NCBI GenBank assembly: GCA_019925095.2
Contig: CM034415.1
Coordinates: 12,010,833-12,074,832, forward strand
Length of the DNA stretch: 64,000 nucleotides
DNA from: Dendrolimus kikuchii
Taxonomy: Eukaryota > Arthropoda > Insecta > Lepidoptera > Lasiocampidae
Direction: 5' to 3'
Shown: positions 52,001 through 60,503 of the stretch, in pieces
How the letters are laid out: the number at the start of each line of letters is the position of its first letter
Numbering within the stretch: position 1 is the first letter of the stretch
The notes under the pieces: generated by a model
Seen by the model: only the letters and a program-made list of their open reading frames with translations
The model's database searches: none
What the model was told of the DNA's origin: nothing
Translations under genes and position numbers: made by a program

Positions 52001-54547
52001 CAAATCAGGATCTGATGAGTGGATCACGGGGAATTTGAACACAAACCTTGTTGAAGAGCGCCACTTCACTCTCTCTCAGGCAAAACTTGTTGTACGCAAG
52101 TGCCAGTGTCGGCGTTAAATTCCGTTTAAAAAAGTTAAACAACGAGCGGTGCGTGAACTTACTCCATGGACGGACTTCGCCACCTTGACTATACTCCTAA
52201 AGTCATTTGAATACATGCATGCTTTTTAACCGACTTCAAAAAAAGGAGGAGGTTCTCAATTCGTCGGGATCTTTTTTTATGTATGTTCACTGATTACTCC
52301 GAGATTTATGATCCGATTTACGTGATTCTTTTTTTTTTGTTCGACGCGGAATAGCTGCCATTTGGTCCCCTAAAAATTTGACATAGTTTGGCCCAGTAGT
52401 TTTCATTTTATGAACATTTTTTTATGAAAAATTTCCATTCTGTTCCATATGTACACCGATTACGCTGAGATTTATGATCGGATTTACGTGATTCTTGTTT
52501 AGTTTGATACGGAATAGTTGCCATTTGCTCCCCTAGAAAGTTAACATAGTTTGGAGCAGTAGTTTTCATTTTACGAACAGTTTTTTTTCATTTTTATATC
52601 TGTTTAGCCATAACTTGGGGCTACCGTTGCCCAAAGAGCTCTGCAACACTGACGGAGCTTATGCGTTGAGAATTTAAATATCTATAATATTTCATCCTTT
52701 TTAAAGACCCCTTAAATAGTATATTTTTGTAGTAAAACAGTGATTTCCACGTGTGAGAATAAGAGAATAGAGATGGAGACCGACCTGTGTTGTAGATCAG
52801 GAGGTGGGTGGTGGCTCGCAGCCCCTCGATGTGGCGGGCGGTGAGAGGCATCAGGAGATTCGTCAGGTAGACTTTTTTGACATCCGCGATCTTCATCTTG
52901 GCGAGGAAGCACGACATGGGCTCGTCGATGCCGCACTTCAGTATGGTCAACTTGTTCACCGTCTGATTGCTGCCGAAGTCTACGCTCGGGAACCTCGAGC
53001 AGTTCAGCCTTGTCTCCTGGAATCAATATATTGTTACAAGTTGCGTGGGACTCGAATTAAAATGCCGTTGGAATTATTATACAGTTTATTAGAACTATAC
53101 AAACACGTATAACACAGGTACAAATATAACCGAACACAACAAGTCCAAACATAATGCAGAAGGTCGTAATTCTATAAAAACGAGCAAAGTCCGTCACTAA
53201 TAGACATTCCCGATATGTACACGTCGGTTCTCGCTCGACTAACTCCTCCCTCAATCGGGCCATTGTCTTATACTGCACAAATGCAATATGTCCGCCCGGC
53301 ATGTGGACCGAATTTCTTAGAATCAGTTTTTATTTTAAAATCAGTAACACCTGGCTAATGATTACAACACAACAATAGGCCGTATGCCAATAAGTAAACA
53401 AACGAAGACGACCATAATAGAATTTCAATGTGCTTTGTTTCAGATATGATTTGTTTTTGTTGCGGGATCTGAGTTGTAACAATATTTAGATTTATATAAT
53501 ATATTCAAGCTATATTACTTCGATACCCTATTAAGGATGTATGATGCTCTTCAAGGGAACACATGACAAATGCTGTAATTATTTGTTGAAAATCATAGTA
53601 CCCAAGAATATTATAATGAAATACTTTTCCCCGCGGCTACGCTGCGTGTAATATCCTACCTAGTAGCTCCAGGTCACCTACATGAAATCTTCATTAGGTT
53701 TTTTATATATAAAAACCTTCAATGAAAATATATCTAACTAATGGTGAAAATCGCTTAATCATACAAATAGGGTTATACGTACGTTATCTGTCAATATTGA
53801 ACGTCATCGCCAATTAATAAGAATATTACTTCACAAATAACACAATAAACTCATCGCTACGTCTGCGCGAAACAGTCAATAACTATAACATTATCTCATA
53901 ATAAAAATAGGCTAAGGATCTACCTAAATCGAGTCCACCATCTCGCTCACGCATTACCACATTTTTGAAGGTATATAAATTCATAGAAATTACATACATA
54001 CTTTTTTTTATTTTTTTTTATTGCAGGAGTTCAGCAGACAGGCAGACGGGCCACTTGATGGAAAGCGGTTACCATCGCCTATGGACATTTGCAACACCAA
54101 AGGTGCTACAAATGCGCTGCTGCTCTCTTAAGGAAGACTGGAACCTGGTCACTAATGCCGGAATACAACTCAAGGTTGTTATGGCGACATACTTTAGACC
54201 AGGGGTGGTCGCCATCCAGTCGAGCAAATACCCTACCACCTGGCTAAAGGCTAAAAATGGCTAAAAATACTTACCAGAAGGTGGGCCGTTTGTTTGTAAG
54301 TAAACATTAATAAGAATATACTGTAGGCAAGTAGACAGATGTTTACCTTGCATATGATGGTCACGTCCTTGGAGCTGAAGACCAGATTGTTCGTTATCTC
54401 GTACTCGCCGTCGTTACAGACGTACTCCATTTTGGACTCCGAGGTCGCGACGCATCGGTCTACGGAGGCCTCCTGCGAGGCCGGGAGGGGTTCGATCCCG
54501 ACCACCAAGACCACCAGCACCAGCAGCACCTCCGGCTGCATCCTCAT
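39802..54547 (-). CDS. secreted leucine-rich-repeat protein, Toll-ectodomain-like
   Basis: Eight exons join in frame: 54547-54347, 53016-52785, 49343-49231, 45864-45723, 45597-45434, 43291(or 43285)-42966, 40887-40617, 40089-39802, giving 578 or 576 residues. Residues 1-24 are a signal peptide (hydrophobic LLVLVVLVV). A Cys-containing N-terminal cap follows (about 30-115). About eleven leucine-rich repeats occupy 118-420 (LEYLELL, LDRLLLWNN, IRLDLSENQL, LEELYLSSNQL). A non-LRR segment with two Cys follows, then a last repeat (VDLRNNNI) and a C-terminal cap NPLKCDCE...C ending at the final Cys. Potential N-glycosylation sites include NCS, NQT, NDT, NIS and NHT. The order resembles the first ectodomain half of Toll, but there is no transmembrane or TIR part. 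Likely a secreted immune or adhesion protein; leureptin-type secreted LRR proteins are another possible relation. Confidence 0.8.
40148..40353. mobile_element. PIF/Harbinger-like MITE
   Basis: 206 bp with inverted ends GGGCCGCTTGCATAA and TTATGCAAGCGGCCC, flanked by TTA on both sides (40145-40147, 40354-40356). A 3-bp TTA duplication with GGG ends fits PIF/Harbinger. It lies in the last intron of the LRR gene. Confidence 0.8.
40617..40887 (-). CDS. LRR gene exon 7
   Basis: 271 bp, acceptor CCCTTGCAG, donor GTGAGT, phase 2 to 0. One repeat (LHTLSVANNKLTQIGATAF), then a non-repeat insert with YYGTVYCIKD and EDVCQIW whose two Cys may pair. Confidence 0.88.
40888..41567. other. intron of the LRR gene, no feature
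   Basis: Nothing recognised; a CT-rich GC patch lies at 41290-41420. Confidence 0.4.
41568..42390 (-). mobile_element. RTE-like LINE (family RTE-B), internally deleted
   Basis: The minus strand first encodes HVTQIDYLLTRRHHIGKAV and KVIPGESLTAQHRLL (the linker after the endonuclease). It then jumps to a C-terminal part with MPVKIKRQVYKFIMRP, MLQWLCGVTRKDR and GPDRRGRPKKC. The reverse-transcriptase core is missing. Frames are broken. Tail at about 41570-41590. Confidence 0.8.
42484..42735 (+). mobile_element. RTE-like LINE family A tail
   Basis: Encodes QIYNAKVDGCRSRGRPRHTF to AYPARELA and ends (TATG)n; antisense in an LRR-gene intron, about 230 bp from exon 6. Confidence 0.85.
42966..43291 (-). 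CDS. LRR gene exon 6
   Basis: 320 or 326 bp, donor GTGAGT, phase 0 to 2. Two in-frame acceptors 6 bp apart (ACTTAG at 43292 and ATACAG at 43286) differ by two residues; the inner one gives better LRR spacing. It encodes four repeats (LRYVILKECRLQELP, IQKLTLKNNRIERL, IRLDLSENQLTNI, LEELYLSSNQLEIFP). Confidence 0.88.
43465..44560 (+). mobile_element. mariner transposon 2 (defective)
   Basis: A 1,096-bp element with inverted ends (CCAGGCCACTCAGAAAGT; ACTTTCTGAGTGCCC) flanked by TA. It lies in the LRR-gene intron between exons 5 and 6, antisense to the gene, and is distinct from mariner 1. Confidence 0.88.
43655..44450 (+). pseudogene. mariner transposase, broken
   Basis: Remains include EDEERSGRL, the catalytic TGDES near 43950, HHDNAPAHTAL near 44200 and LAPCDFFLF near 44310. 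A TAA stop interrupts LGHPP at 44288-44290, just before the third catalytic Asp, and frames differ upstream of 43950. D,D34D family, inactive. Confidence 0.85.
44563..44690 (-). mobile_element. tRNA-SINE body fragment
   Basis: Matches part of the SINE at 6441-6752 (ACCCGCCACGCTTGTCC to GCACGTGGTAAT); the tRNA-like head is missing. It directly abuts mariner 2. Confidence 0.7.
44715..45000. repeat. dispersed element L, uninterrupted copy
   Basis: Matches the split copy at 5225-6010 and shows the empty target of the family C retroposon (ACCAAAAGCGTCC). Confidence 0.75.
45070..45300 (-). other. coding-like open stretch of unknown origin
   Basis: A 71-residue minus-strand frame (starts MLVSEVQPLVTYTP) with more balanced codon use than its surroundings. 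It lies between LRR exons 5 and 6, but those exons already join in phase and the repeat spacing is complete without it. Possibly a retroelement fragment. Confidence 0.3.
45434..45597 (-). CDS. LRR gene exon 5
   Basis: 164 bp, acceptor TTGGCGGCAG, donor GTGAGT, phase 1 to 0. Repeats with VRKVDLTKNRISVL, LETLFLEKNPLRHL and the start of LDHLNL. Confidence 0.88.
45723..45864 (-). CDS. LRR gene exon 4
   Basis: 142 bp, acceptor ATCGGCAG, donor GTACGT, phase 0 to 1. Two repeats: LEYLELLADSISDLPPGSF and LDRLLLWNNAIVDINNDTF. Confidence 0.88.
46083..46330 (+). repeat. dispersed repeat family F
   Basis: Plus-oriented copy matching 27215-27480. Confidence 0.7.
46600..47480 (-). mobile_element. Penelope-like element, 3' part
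   Basis: Holds the GIY-YIG endonuclease frame (46921-47451) and, downstream of it, a 3' region with CGTGATCACGG and a hammerhead-like word near 46634-46656. The reverse transcriptase is missing. It sits in the LRR-gene intron between exons 3 and 4, in the same direction as the gene. Confidence 0.8.
46921..47451 (-). pseudogene. Penelope-like GIY-YIG endonuclease fragment
   Basis: The sequence has GVYKLNCECGLSYIG (the GIY ... YIG core with a CxC insertion typical of Penelope-like elements), TRIKEHIADMKH with the conserved Arg, then PRMMREAIEIKKH with a candidate catalytic Glu, and RGDGWQAPHVWDPII at the end. The upstream part, which carries LPYITRVTDRIGHIFRR, is in another frame (47370-47510), so a frameshift lies near 47400-47450. 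5'-truncated; not functional. Confidence 0.85.
47510..47700 (-). mobile_element. RTE-like LINE fragment fused to the Penelope-like piece
   Basis: The minus strand reads QLLVAERKILRKILGP and NAEIEELVDEPNIIGE, an RTE-type C-terminal segment. The frame then runs directly into Penelope-like sequence. Confidence 0.7.
47701..48170 (+). mobile_element. RTE-like LINE 3' end
   Basis: The plus strand encodes IMTYGAETWTLTAG, then AGHVCRRTDGRWSKRVLEWR, GRPPARWSDDLRKIAG and LGEAYVQQW, followed by a (GAA)n tail. A stop interrupts near 47855. It is arranged head-to-head with the previous fragment. Confidence 0.8.
48171..48814. other. intron, no feature
   Basis: LRR-gene intron; no coding region or repeat recognised. 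Confidence 0.4.
48815..49210 (+). mobile_element. poly(A) retroposon related to family C
   Basis: Shares the order of words CTTCCCTCCCT, TTATTGCGCT, GTGGGTATT and GTGCGTAAAT with family C and ends in an A run at 49201-49209. The A run is 20 bp from the donor of LRR exon 3. Confidence 0.65.
49231..49343 (-). CDS. LRR gene exon 3
   Basis: 113 bp, acceptor CTATTTCAG, donor GTACAC, phase 1 to 0. It encodes LHEISALLPRLVGLTITGS and LAPGLLQ, one repeat. Confidence 0.85.
49609..50070 (-). mobile_element. solo LTR, decayed right end
   Basis: Starts TGTTACGAGTGCGGGACTC after ATAT, like the LTR at 53032-53481. The far end is blurred (CACTCGTAAGCACA), so the second target copy is not clear. The AATAAA-type signal on the minus strand sets the orientation. 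Confidence 0.6.
50078..50503 (+). mobile_element. poly(A) retroposon family C, 5'-truncated
   Basis: Very close to 5437-5862 and ends in CTCGCCTCAAAAC plus A run; recent by similarity. Confidence 0.8.
50825..51105 (+). mobile_element. RTE-like LINE family A tail
   Basis: From GAGAGTGTCGGGGTGA with a rearranged start, through GCRSRGRPRHTF to the (TATG)n tail. It has lost one 5-bp block (GTCAGCCTTAAG). Confidence 0.85.
51478..51825 (+). mobile_element. RTE-like LINE family A tail
   Basis: Encodes MLRWFGHVERMHDERM to AYPARELA, then (TATG)n; 380 bp from the previous copy. Confidence 0.85.
51826..52225. repeat. element E-related fragment
   Basis: About 51900-52080 shares CGTCAATTGTGGACCGATTTT and GGATCTGATGAG words with 30850 and 31190. 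Decayed. Confidence 0.45.
52226..52620 (-). mobile_element. element E, partial reversed copy
   Basis: Starts AACCGACTTCAAAAAAAGG and repeats twice the block with TTTACGTGATTCTT, GCCATTTGGTCCCC and CATAGTTTGGCCCAGTAG found at 9130-9420 and 58090-58380. The hairpin half is missing. Confidence 0.65.
52785..53016 (-). CDS. LRR gene exon 2
   Basis: 232 bp, acceptor TTGATTCCAG, donor GTCGGT, phase 0 to 1. It encodes the N-terminal cap with LNCSRF, LKCGIDEPMSC and the first LRR-like strands. A solo LTR ends 15 bp upstream of the exon. Confidence 0.85.
53032..53481 (-). mobile_element. solo LTR with ATAT duplication, next to exon 2
   Basis: 450 bp from TGTTAC to GTAACA, flanked by ATAT (53028-53031 and 53482-53485). 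The AATAAA on the minus strand near the 53.08-kb end makes it sense with the LRR gene. Its edge is 15 bp from exon 2. Confidence 0.78.
53745..53910. repeat. dispersed repeat family G
   Basis: Related to 3185-3340 and 57665-57790 (GTTATCTGTCAATATTGAACG). Confidence 0.55.
54003..54243 (-). mobile_element. poly(A) retroposon family B, 5'-truncated
   Basis: Begins on the minus strand at GCCAGGTGGTAGGG, like two other copies. It lies in the first intron of the LRR gene, 104 bp from exon 1. Confidence 0.8.
54347..54547 (-). CDS. LRR gene exon 1 (signal peptide)
   Basis: 67 codons from ATG 54547 to donor GTAAAC (phase 0). The N-terminus is MRMQPEVLLVLVVLVVGIEP. A strong acceptor (TTTCTTTGACAG, exon border at 54565) lies 18 bp upstream of the ATG, so a non-coding first exon is expected further up. 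Confidence 0.85.
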
Positions 54548-54780
54548 TCTCTAAGTACACTATTACTGTCAAAGAAAGAAATTAACAGTTGTAAGAGAAC
54601 ATCCTATTGACACACGATACACACCAAGCACCTTGGACCTTCTCCTCCGCTATCCTCATCCAGGGATCTGTCGCAAGCCTTTGGTCTACTGGATCGTATG
54701 AAAGGGCGGCCTACACAACCTTTTATTACGCAAGATCCGTCTATAGTGCTCTATAGGTACATTAATCGTCCAAAATTTGT

Positions 54781-55085
54781 ATTTTTTTTTTATTGCAGAA
54801 GTTCAGCAGACAGGTCAGTTGATGGAAAGCGCTTACCATCGTCTAAGGACATTTGCAACACCAAACGTGCTACAAATGCGCTGCTGCTCTCTTAAGGGAG
54901 ACTGGAACCTGGTCACTAATGCTGGAACACACAACTCAAGGTTGTTATGGTGGCATTCTCTAGACCAGGGGTGGTAGCCATCCAGTCGGGCAAATGCCCT
55001 ACCATCTGGCTGTGGGTTGTTAAGTCGCCTCTTACGACAGGTCGCCCCAACGCAGGAAATTGTATTCGTTCTCCGTTCCTCCATA
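54781..55085 (-). mobile_element. poly(A) retroposon family B
   Basis: Near-full-length copy about 235 bp upstream of the LRR start codon, with its A run facing the gene. It may overlap the 5' UTR or promoter. Confidence 0.8.
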
Positions 55086-55617
55086 TTATATTATTTAAAG
55101 AAAGGTCCTTAGACACCGTTTTGGATGTTCACATACTTTGCCTACGTCTTTAGGATTGTCCCAAAATAATATTCCGCACCTCATACTTAGACCGTTAATA
55201 AGCTATCATAAGAGACTCGATGTTGACCACAAGAGATAGCTTCTACAGAACACAATTCATTTTGTTAAAACAAATACGTCCATCGATTTCTGGTCTACGA
55301 TCAAAATCGAACATGCAGACTTGTTCTATTTTGACTGACTCAGAGGAAGATAAAGGTCTGTTCAAAGGTGTCAAAGCCAGGGGGTTTCAAATAAAACACC
55401 CGGAAGAACGCAGACATTTTATTGCATATAACATAACCAGTATAATAATGTCCACATCAGCGAACCATACCGCGATGTAATTCGCCTGTGGCGCCATCTC
55501 GTTGTATGAACATGAAACTGACACTTGTGGTGTCGTTGACACATTAATGCTCTAGAGTAACAAATGTAGATAAAAACTGAACAGGTCCATAATATGTATG
55601 TATGTGTAGTACATTGA
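55086..55617. other. no feature recognised
   Basis: Upstream of the LRR gene; no promoter motif or gene could be supported. Confidence 0.4.
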
Positions 55618-55698
55618 GATACATACATACATACATACATACATAACTTCACGCCAGTTCCCTTGCGGGGTAGGCACGAACAACAGAGTGCCATTGAG
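55618..55698 (-). mobile_element. RTE-like LINE family A, very short tail
   Basis: Only about 55 bp of element plus a (CATA)n run of seven units. Confidence 0.75.
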
Positions 55699-55723
55699 AT
55701 ACAGACGTTTATATGATCTAAGG

Positions 55724-56704
55724 CAGTGGCCGGCAAACTTATTAGCCAAAGAGCCAAATGTGAACATAACAATAATTTAAATAACCGCAGGGGGGCTTTG
55801 TGGCGAAGCCTTAGGTGAGTAGCGACTCCTCGTACCTGACACCGGGGGCCAAGACAAGGCCCCCACCTCCGTGCTTGCCTTAGCCAGCCGGCACGGAGTG
55901 GAGGTCGCTGGAGCTAAGACTCAAGCTCCAGGGGTGGAAGTGATAAATGGCATCACGTCAGAAGTAGCTGAGGTGAACCTGCAGCCCACCTCTCTACACC
56001 CCTTAGCCACTCACACCCATGTTGCCCCTGTCCTTATGGCATTTTTTGGGGCCCATGCAGGGAGTGGCGAGTCACCGTCTGCCCATTTTTCCATGTTCCC
56101 TGAACATTGCGACAGGCAGACGCCATAGTCCCCATATTCCCAGACCCCTAGTACCACTAGCAGTTCACCCCAATAGTACGGTACTTTTTGTCCTCATTTC
56201 CCACAATAGTTCTACGCTGGCCGGGGCTTGTCCTGGGGTGCATTGTTATATGGTGTAGACAGGGATAATCGCCGGTCAGTGTCACGCCACATTTACATTA
56301 AATTTGTCAAGGGGCCTCTACGTGTTGGCCTTTCCATGGCCCCACGCAAGCCCTCCAAATGTCCGGGCCATTTTTATGGCCCGTGATCTTGAAAGACATA
56401 CAAATATTTAAATAAAAATTGGGAGCCAAATCTGCTTGTTTAGTAAACTTTAATTACACTAAATAAGTAATACACTAAATTTCATACTTAATAAATATTT
56501 ATGAATGCAAACAATGCGCTTGCATCTCCTGGGAAAGTTGGAGTAAGTCAGGTTTGTATATTGTTGTTTTTAATTTTAGGCATGATTCCAAGTTCTTATC
56601 AATAAGATTTATTATTGCGCCTTCCGTGGATATTTGCGCCAGAGCCGCCCTTATGGAGCCAAAGAGCCACATGCGGCTCTGGAGCCGCACTTTGCCGACC
56701 ACTG
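55724..56704. mobile_element. hAT-like MITE with nested retroposon
   Basis: Ends CAGTGGCCGGCAAAC and TTTGCCGACCACTG are inverted, and both are followed inward by GAGCCAAA / GGAGCCGC-type words, the usual face of hAT MITEs. A clear 8-bp duplication was not found. A family D retroposon interrupts it at 55785-56406. Confidence 0.65.
55785..56406 (+). mobile_element. retroposon family D, long copy
   Basis: 622 bp flanked by TTTAAATAA on both sides (55776-55784, 56407-56415). It starts CCGCAGGGGGGCTTTGTGG. A truncated copy is at 2537-2915. The open frames are not recognised as a protein family. Confidence 0.75.
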
Positions 56705-57664
56705 ATAAACAAGTGTACTGCGACAGCACGCGGCACGAGCCGCAACTAGACTTGACCTGTTAGCATTGAGGTATGACATTTATATGATCAAAGTCTGTTA
56801 GACTGGTTTTAACAGAAAATCATTTTAATATTGTAGGCATCCTAATGTGAAATCAAACTGCGTATGACATTTAAGAAATAATATTTGAAAAATTCTTTCA
56901 AATTAATTTGTATTTTTTTTTATTATTTCGTGTGATACAGATTGTACAGATAAGTAAAATCAACTACAGGCCAAGTCTATACGTAGTAGTTCGCCAATAA
57001 ATTTACCTTGTGATACCAGCAATTATGTGCAAGATGCATTCTTAGTGCGATCAAACCACGCAGTAAGCAGCATACGTTAACCCGTTTGGGCTCAGTATTT
57101 GGGGAGCCAAGCGGCCTCTAATCCATTTATTTATTAGTTTTATAGTGTACTACACCATGTGTGTATTCGCGAAAACCTACAATTGCCTGTCTGTTAAGAA
57201 TTTCAAACGTTCATTCAAGTGAATTAGCTATGGGTTTTTTTTTATCATGAAATAAATATACAAATTAATTTTGCTCAGCACTACACAGCACATCTTGGTT
57301 TTTTTTTTTAATTCAAATACCTACACAGTTTGCGAATATAATTGAAGACGTGAGTGAATGAAAGGGATATGTTACAATTGGTAAATATTGATAAATTGGC
57401 CTACAAAGCTCTTTTACTATCACTTTGCTACACATATAACTCCTTCATTACTTACTATTTTCAAAATCAAATTCAAAAAGCGTTGTTTTAAGTTCTAATA
57501 TGGTTTCCTTGCCTGTTTACATTACATATTTTACACAGTACATTTTCCCTTAACGTATTTTTTTTATGTCACATAACTCCTTCATCTACTCATGTCTTCA
57601 ATTATTTATGATACATGAATATGAAAATGAAAACTAATGTACATATTGTGATGGATACGCGTAG
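56705..57664. other. intergenic, no feature recognised
   Basis: Strongly AT-rich with T runs; nothing coding supported. Confidence 0.45.
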
Positions 57665-57790
57665 TGGAATGCATAGTAATAAGTTTTAGTGTCAATATTT
57701 AACGCCGTTAACAATATTAAGAACAATACCGCTTCACAAATAACGCATTACATCCATTGCCACATGTGCGTGAAACGGCGTATTTTATTT
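57665..57790. repeat. dispersed repeat family G
   Basis: Related to 53745-53910 (GTCAATATTTAACGCCGTTAAC). Confidence 0.5.
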
Positions 57791-57814
57791 ATTCATGGAA
57801 AACTATAAAGCAAT

Positions 57815-58442
57815 ACTAAAACGTATAAAATAACTTATTTCTAAAGCTATTATTATTAATATATATTATCTAAAACATCTTAGAGTCGGTGTTTAGTGAT
57901 TTTCAAAATATAGTAATTTTTATGTTTTACTTCGCACCGACTTCAAGATGTTTTAGATAATATATTAATAATAATAGCTTTAGAAATAAGTTATTTTATA
58001 CTTTTTAGTGTCTAGTTATGTATGGGTAGACCTACGAAAGGCGCCGCGCTCCTTAAAAAATATAGGTCCCAAGAAACGGGAACAAAAAAATGTTCGTAAA
58101 ATGAAAACTACTTGGCCGAACTATGTAAAATTTTTAGGGGACCAAATGGCAGCTATTCCGCGTCGAACAAAAAAAAAGAATCACGTAAATCGGATCACAA
58201 CTCTCAGAGTAATCGGTGTACATATGGAACGGAATGTATTTTTTTTTTTATAAAAAATGATCATAAAATGAAAACTACTGGGCCAAACTATGTTAAATTT
58301 TTAGGGGACCAAATGGCAGCTATTCCGCGTCGAACAAAAAAAAAGAACCACGTAAATCGTATCATAAATCTCGGAGTAATCGGTGAACATACATACGTAT
58401 TGAGAACCTCCTCCTTTTTTTTTTTTTTTTGAAGTCGGTTAA
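57815..58442. mobile_element. element E with internal hairpin, second copy
   Basis: The inverted arms at about 57826-57883 and 57940-58003 match those at 8887-9073, and the right end is TTTTTTGAAGTCGGTT. The left outer end is missing. Confidence 0.7.
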
Positions 58443-58569
58443 AAATACATTTGATTAGATAACTAGAATTAACAACAGAAAGCTAGTGACAGGTTTTCAC
58501 GAATAAGCTGTTGGTTAAATGTAAGGGTGCGGTTTAGATATAGATATACGGCAAATTGATTTCAAGTAG

Positions 58570-58700
58570 AGGAGCGTGCATGACAAGAGTTATGAATGTC
58601 GAAGAAGCAAGTGAGGTGTGTAAGAATAAGCCTGAATGACGCTCTGTTGTTCGTGCCTACCCCGCAAGGGAACTGGCGTGAAGTTATGTATGTATGTATG
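58570..58700 (+). mobile_element. RTE-like LINE family A tail
   Basis: The last 110 bp of the element plus (TATG)n. Confidence 0.8.
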
Positions 58701-59254
58701 ATTTCAAGTATTTGGAGCTGTGGAAGAATCCTTACCCTTTCCGCAATCCCTACGTCACGAAAACTTATACATACTTCTTGAGATATAGAGGCTAAACTTT
58801 TGCATAGTCTCATGAGATTAAGGGAAACAAAGTTTAGGGGTATACACCTTATATATAGACACCAGACCTGTTATTTGAGCTAGGAAACACGTTTTTTTTT
58901 TTTTTTTAGAGTCCACCAACAAGTTTTGAATGAATAGTGGGAAAAACAAAAATGCGTTCGATACACAAGGTTATGCCATTTTTGTTGATAAAAAAGTTTG
59001 ATTTGTGTTTAGAAATAGAAAGAAAGAAAGACATATTTTATTTAGGACAAAAACAATACAGAGTATTACCAAGCAGTAAGATAAGAGAAACAGAATAAGT
59101 CCTAAAATTGGAGCCAGTCTCAGCATGTAATTAAGAGTAGCGCACGAAGGACAATACATCCCACATAATAATGTAATGGCAAGATTTTGTGCAGCAGTAG
59201 AGAGATGGTAAGCGCACGTCGGCAGCGAGTAAGTCAAAGTCTTGGAGTTAGTTT
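58701..59254. other. intergenic, no feature recognised
   Basis: AT-rich; nothing supported. Confidence 0.4.
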
Positions 59255-59545
59255 TTTTCAGGCAGACGGACCACTTGATGAAAAGCGGTTACCATCGCCT
59301 ATGGACATTTGCAACACCAAAGATGCTACAAATACGCTGCTGCTCTCTTAAAAGAGACTGGAACCTGGTCACTAATGCCGGAACACAACACAAGGTTGTT
59401 ATGGCGGCATACTCTAGACCAGGGGTGGTCGCCATCCAGTCGAGCAAATACCCTGCCACCTGGCTGTGGGTTGTTTAGTCGCCTCTTACGACAGGCCGCC
59501 CCAACGCAGGAAATTGTATTCTTTCTCCGTTCCTGCACGGATTAA
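59255..59545 (-). mobile_element. poly(A) retroposon family B, lacking its poly(A) end
   Basis: Copy from the CAGGCAGACGG side to CTGCACGGAT; the A tail has been replaced by TTTTTTCAGG. Confidence 0.75.
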
Positions 59546-59599
59546 ATTAGGGATTTTATACTTGCGGAGTGAATCCGGTATATTGATCGCACTTTAATA

Positions 59600-59780
59600 T
59601 TAATATTAGATACATAAATAGATAACTCTTTATTGTAGACCAATACAAACATGAACTTAAAGACTAAAATCATATCTAGTTATGTACAAAGGGCGGTCTT
59701 TTCGCTGAAAAGCGATCTCTTCCAGACAACCCCAGGAATGAATTGAGATGATAATGGCGTTGGTGGTATACGTAACATAT
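59600..59780 (-). repeat. LINE 3' UTR-like repeat family M
   Basis: Contains AAGCGATCTCTTCCAGACAAC, and AACTCTTTATTGTA-type tail sequence reading leftward. Confidence 0.6.
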
Positions 59781-59785
59781 AGAAC

Positions 59786-60100
59786 AAACTACATACATAC
59801 ATACATAACTTCACGCCAGTTCCCTTGCGGGGTAGGCACGAACAACAGAGCGCCATTTAGGCTTATTCTTACACACCTCACTTGCTTCTTTGACATTCAT
59901 AGCTCTTGTCATGCACGCTCGTCTGTTCTTAAGGCTCCTGACATCACCTTCTGCTAGTACACGATCAGTTTGATCATGGAAGGTGTGTCGTGGCCTTCCG
60001 CGACTTCTGCATCCATCCACTTTTGCATTGTATATCTGTTTAGTCATTCTTTCATCATGCATTCTTTCCACATGCCCGAACCACCGGAGCAGTGTTTCCT
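59786..60100 (-). mobile_element. RTE-like LINE family A tail
   Basis: About 300 bp from GGTTCGGGCATGTGG-type sequence (minus strand) to the (CATA)n end at 59791-59803; the frame is intact over 86 residues. Confidence 0.85.
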
Positions 60101-60503
60101 TTAGAACAAACTACTTACATTTTAATAATATTTTACTCTTTGTAACGTACTTATTATTAACTTTCTTAATTTTGACGAATTACTGTAGTAAACTCTCCTG
60201 TTCACTCCTGAATATATCTTATAACTGACATTTTAATTGTGATATATGTGCTTATAAAGGGCTACTTGTTTACGTGTTAACGCCCAAATCAATAAGAACA
60301 ACTCATTAGTTAAATGTGTTCTCTTGGGAATCACAAATAATCATTTCTTTCATTAAATGATTTGTTACAGATACCATAATCTAAATGATTTGTTTGTTCC
60401 GTCATTAGGTAATTACTGAGTTCGAGTTTCTGACCAACATACGGTACATTACAATAATACATAATGTATAATGCAGTTAAATTATGATAAAACTATAACG
60501 TGT
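60101..60503. other. intergenic, no feature recognised
   Basis: AT-rich; nothing supported. Confidence 0.4.

Noticed and set aside
54486..54502. tRNA B-box-like GGGTTCGATCCCGACC on the plus strand
   Set aside because: It lies inside the signal-peptide exon of the LRR gene; there is no A box or clover-leaf around it.
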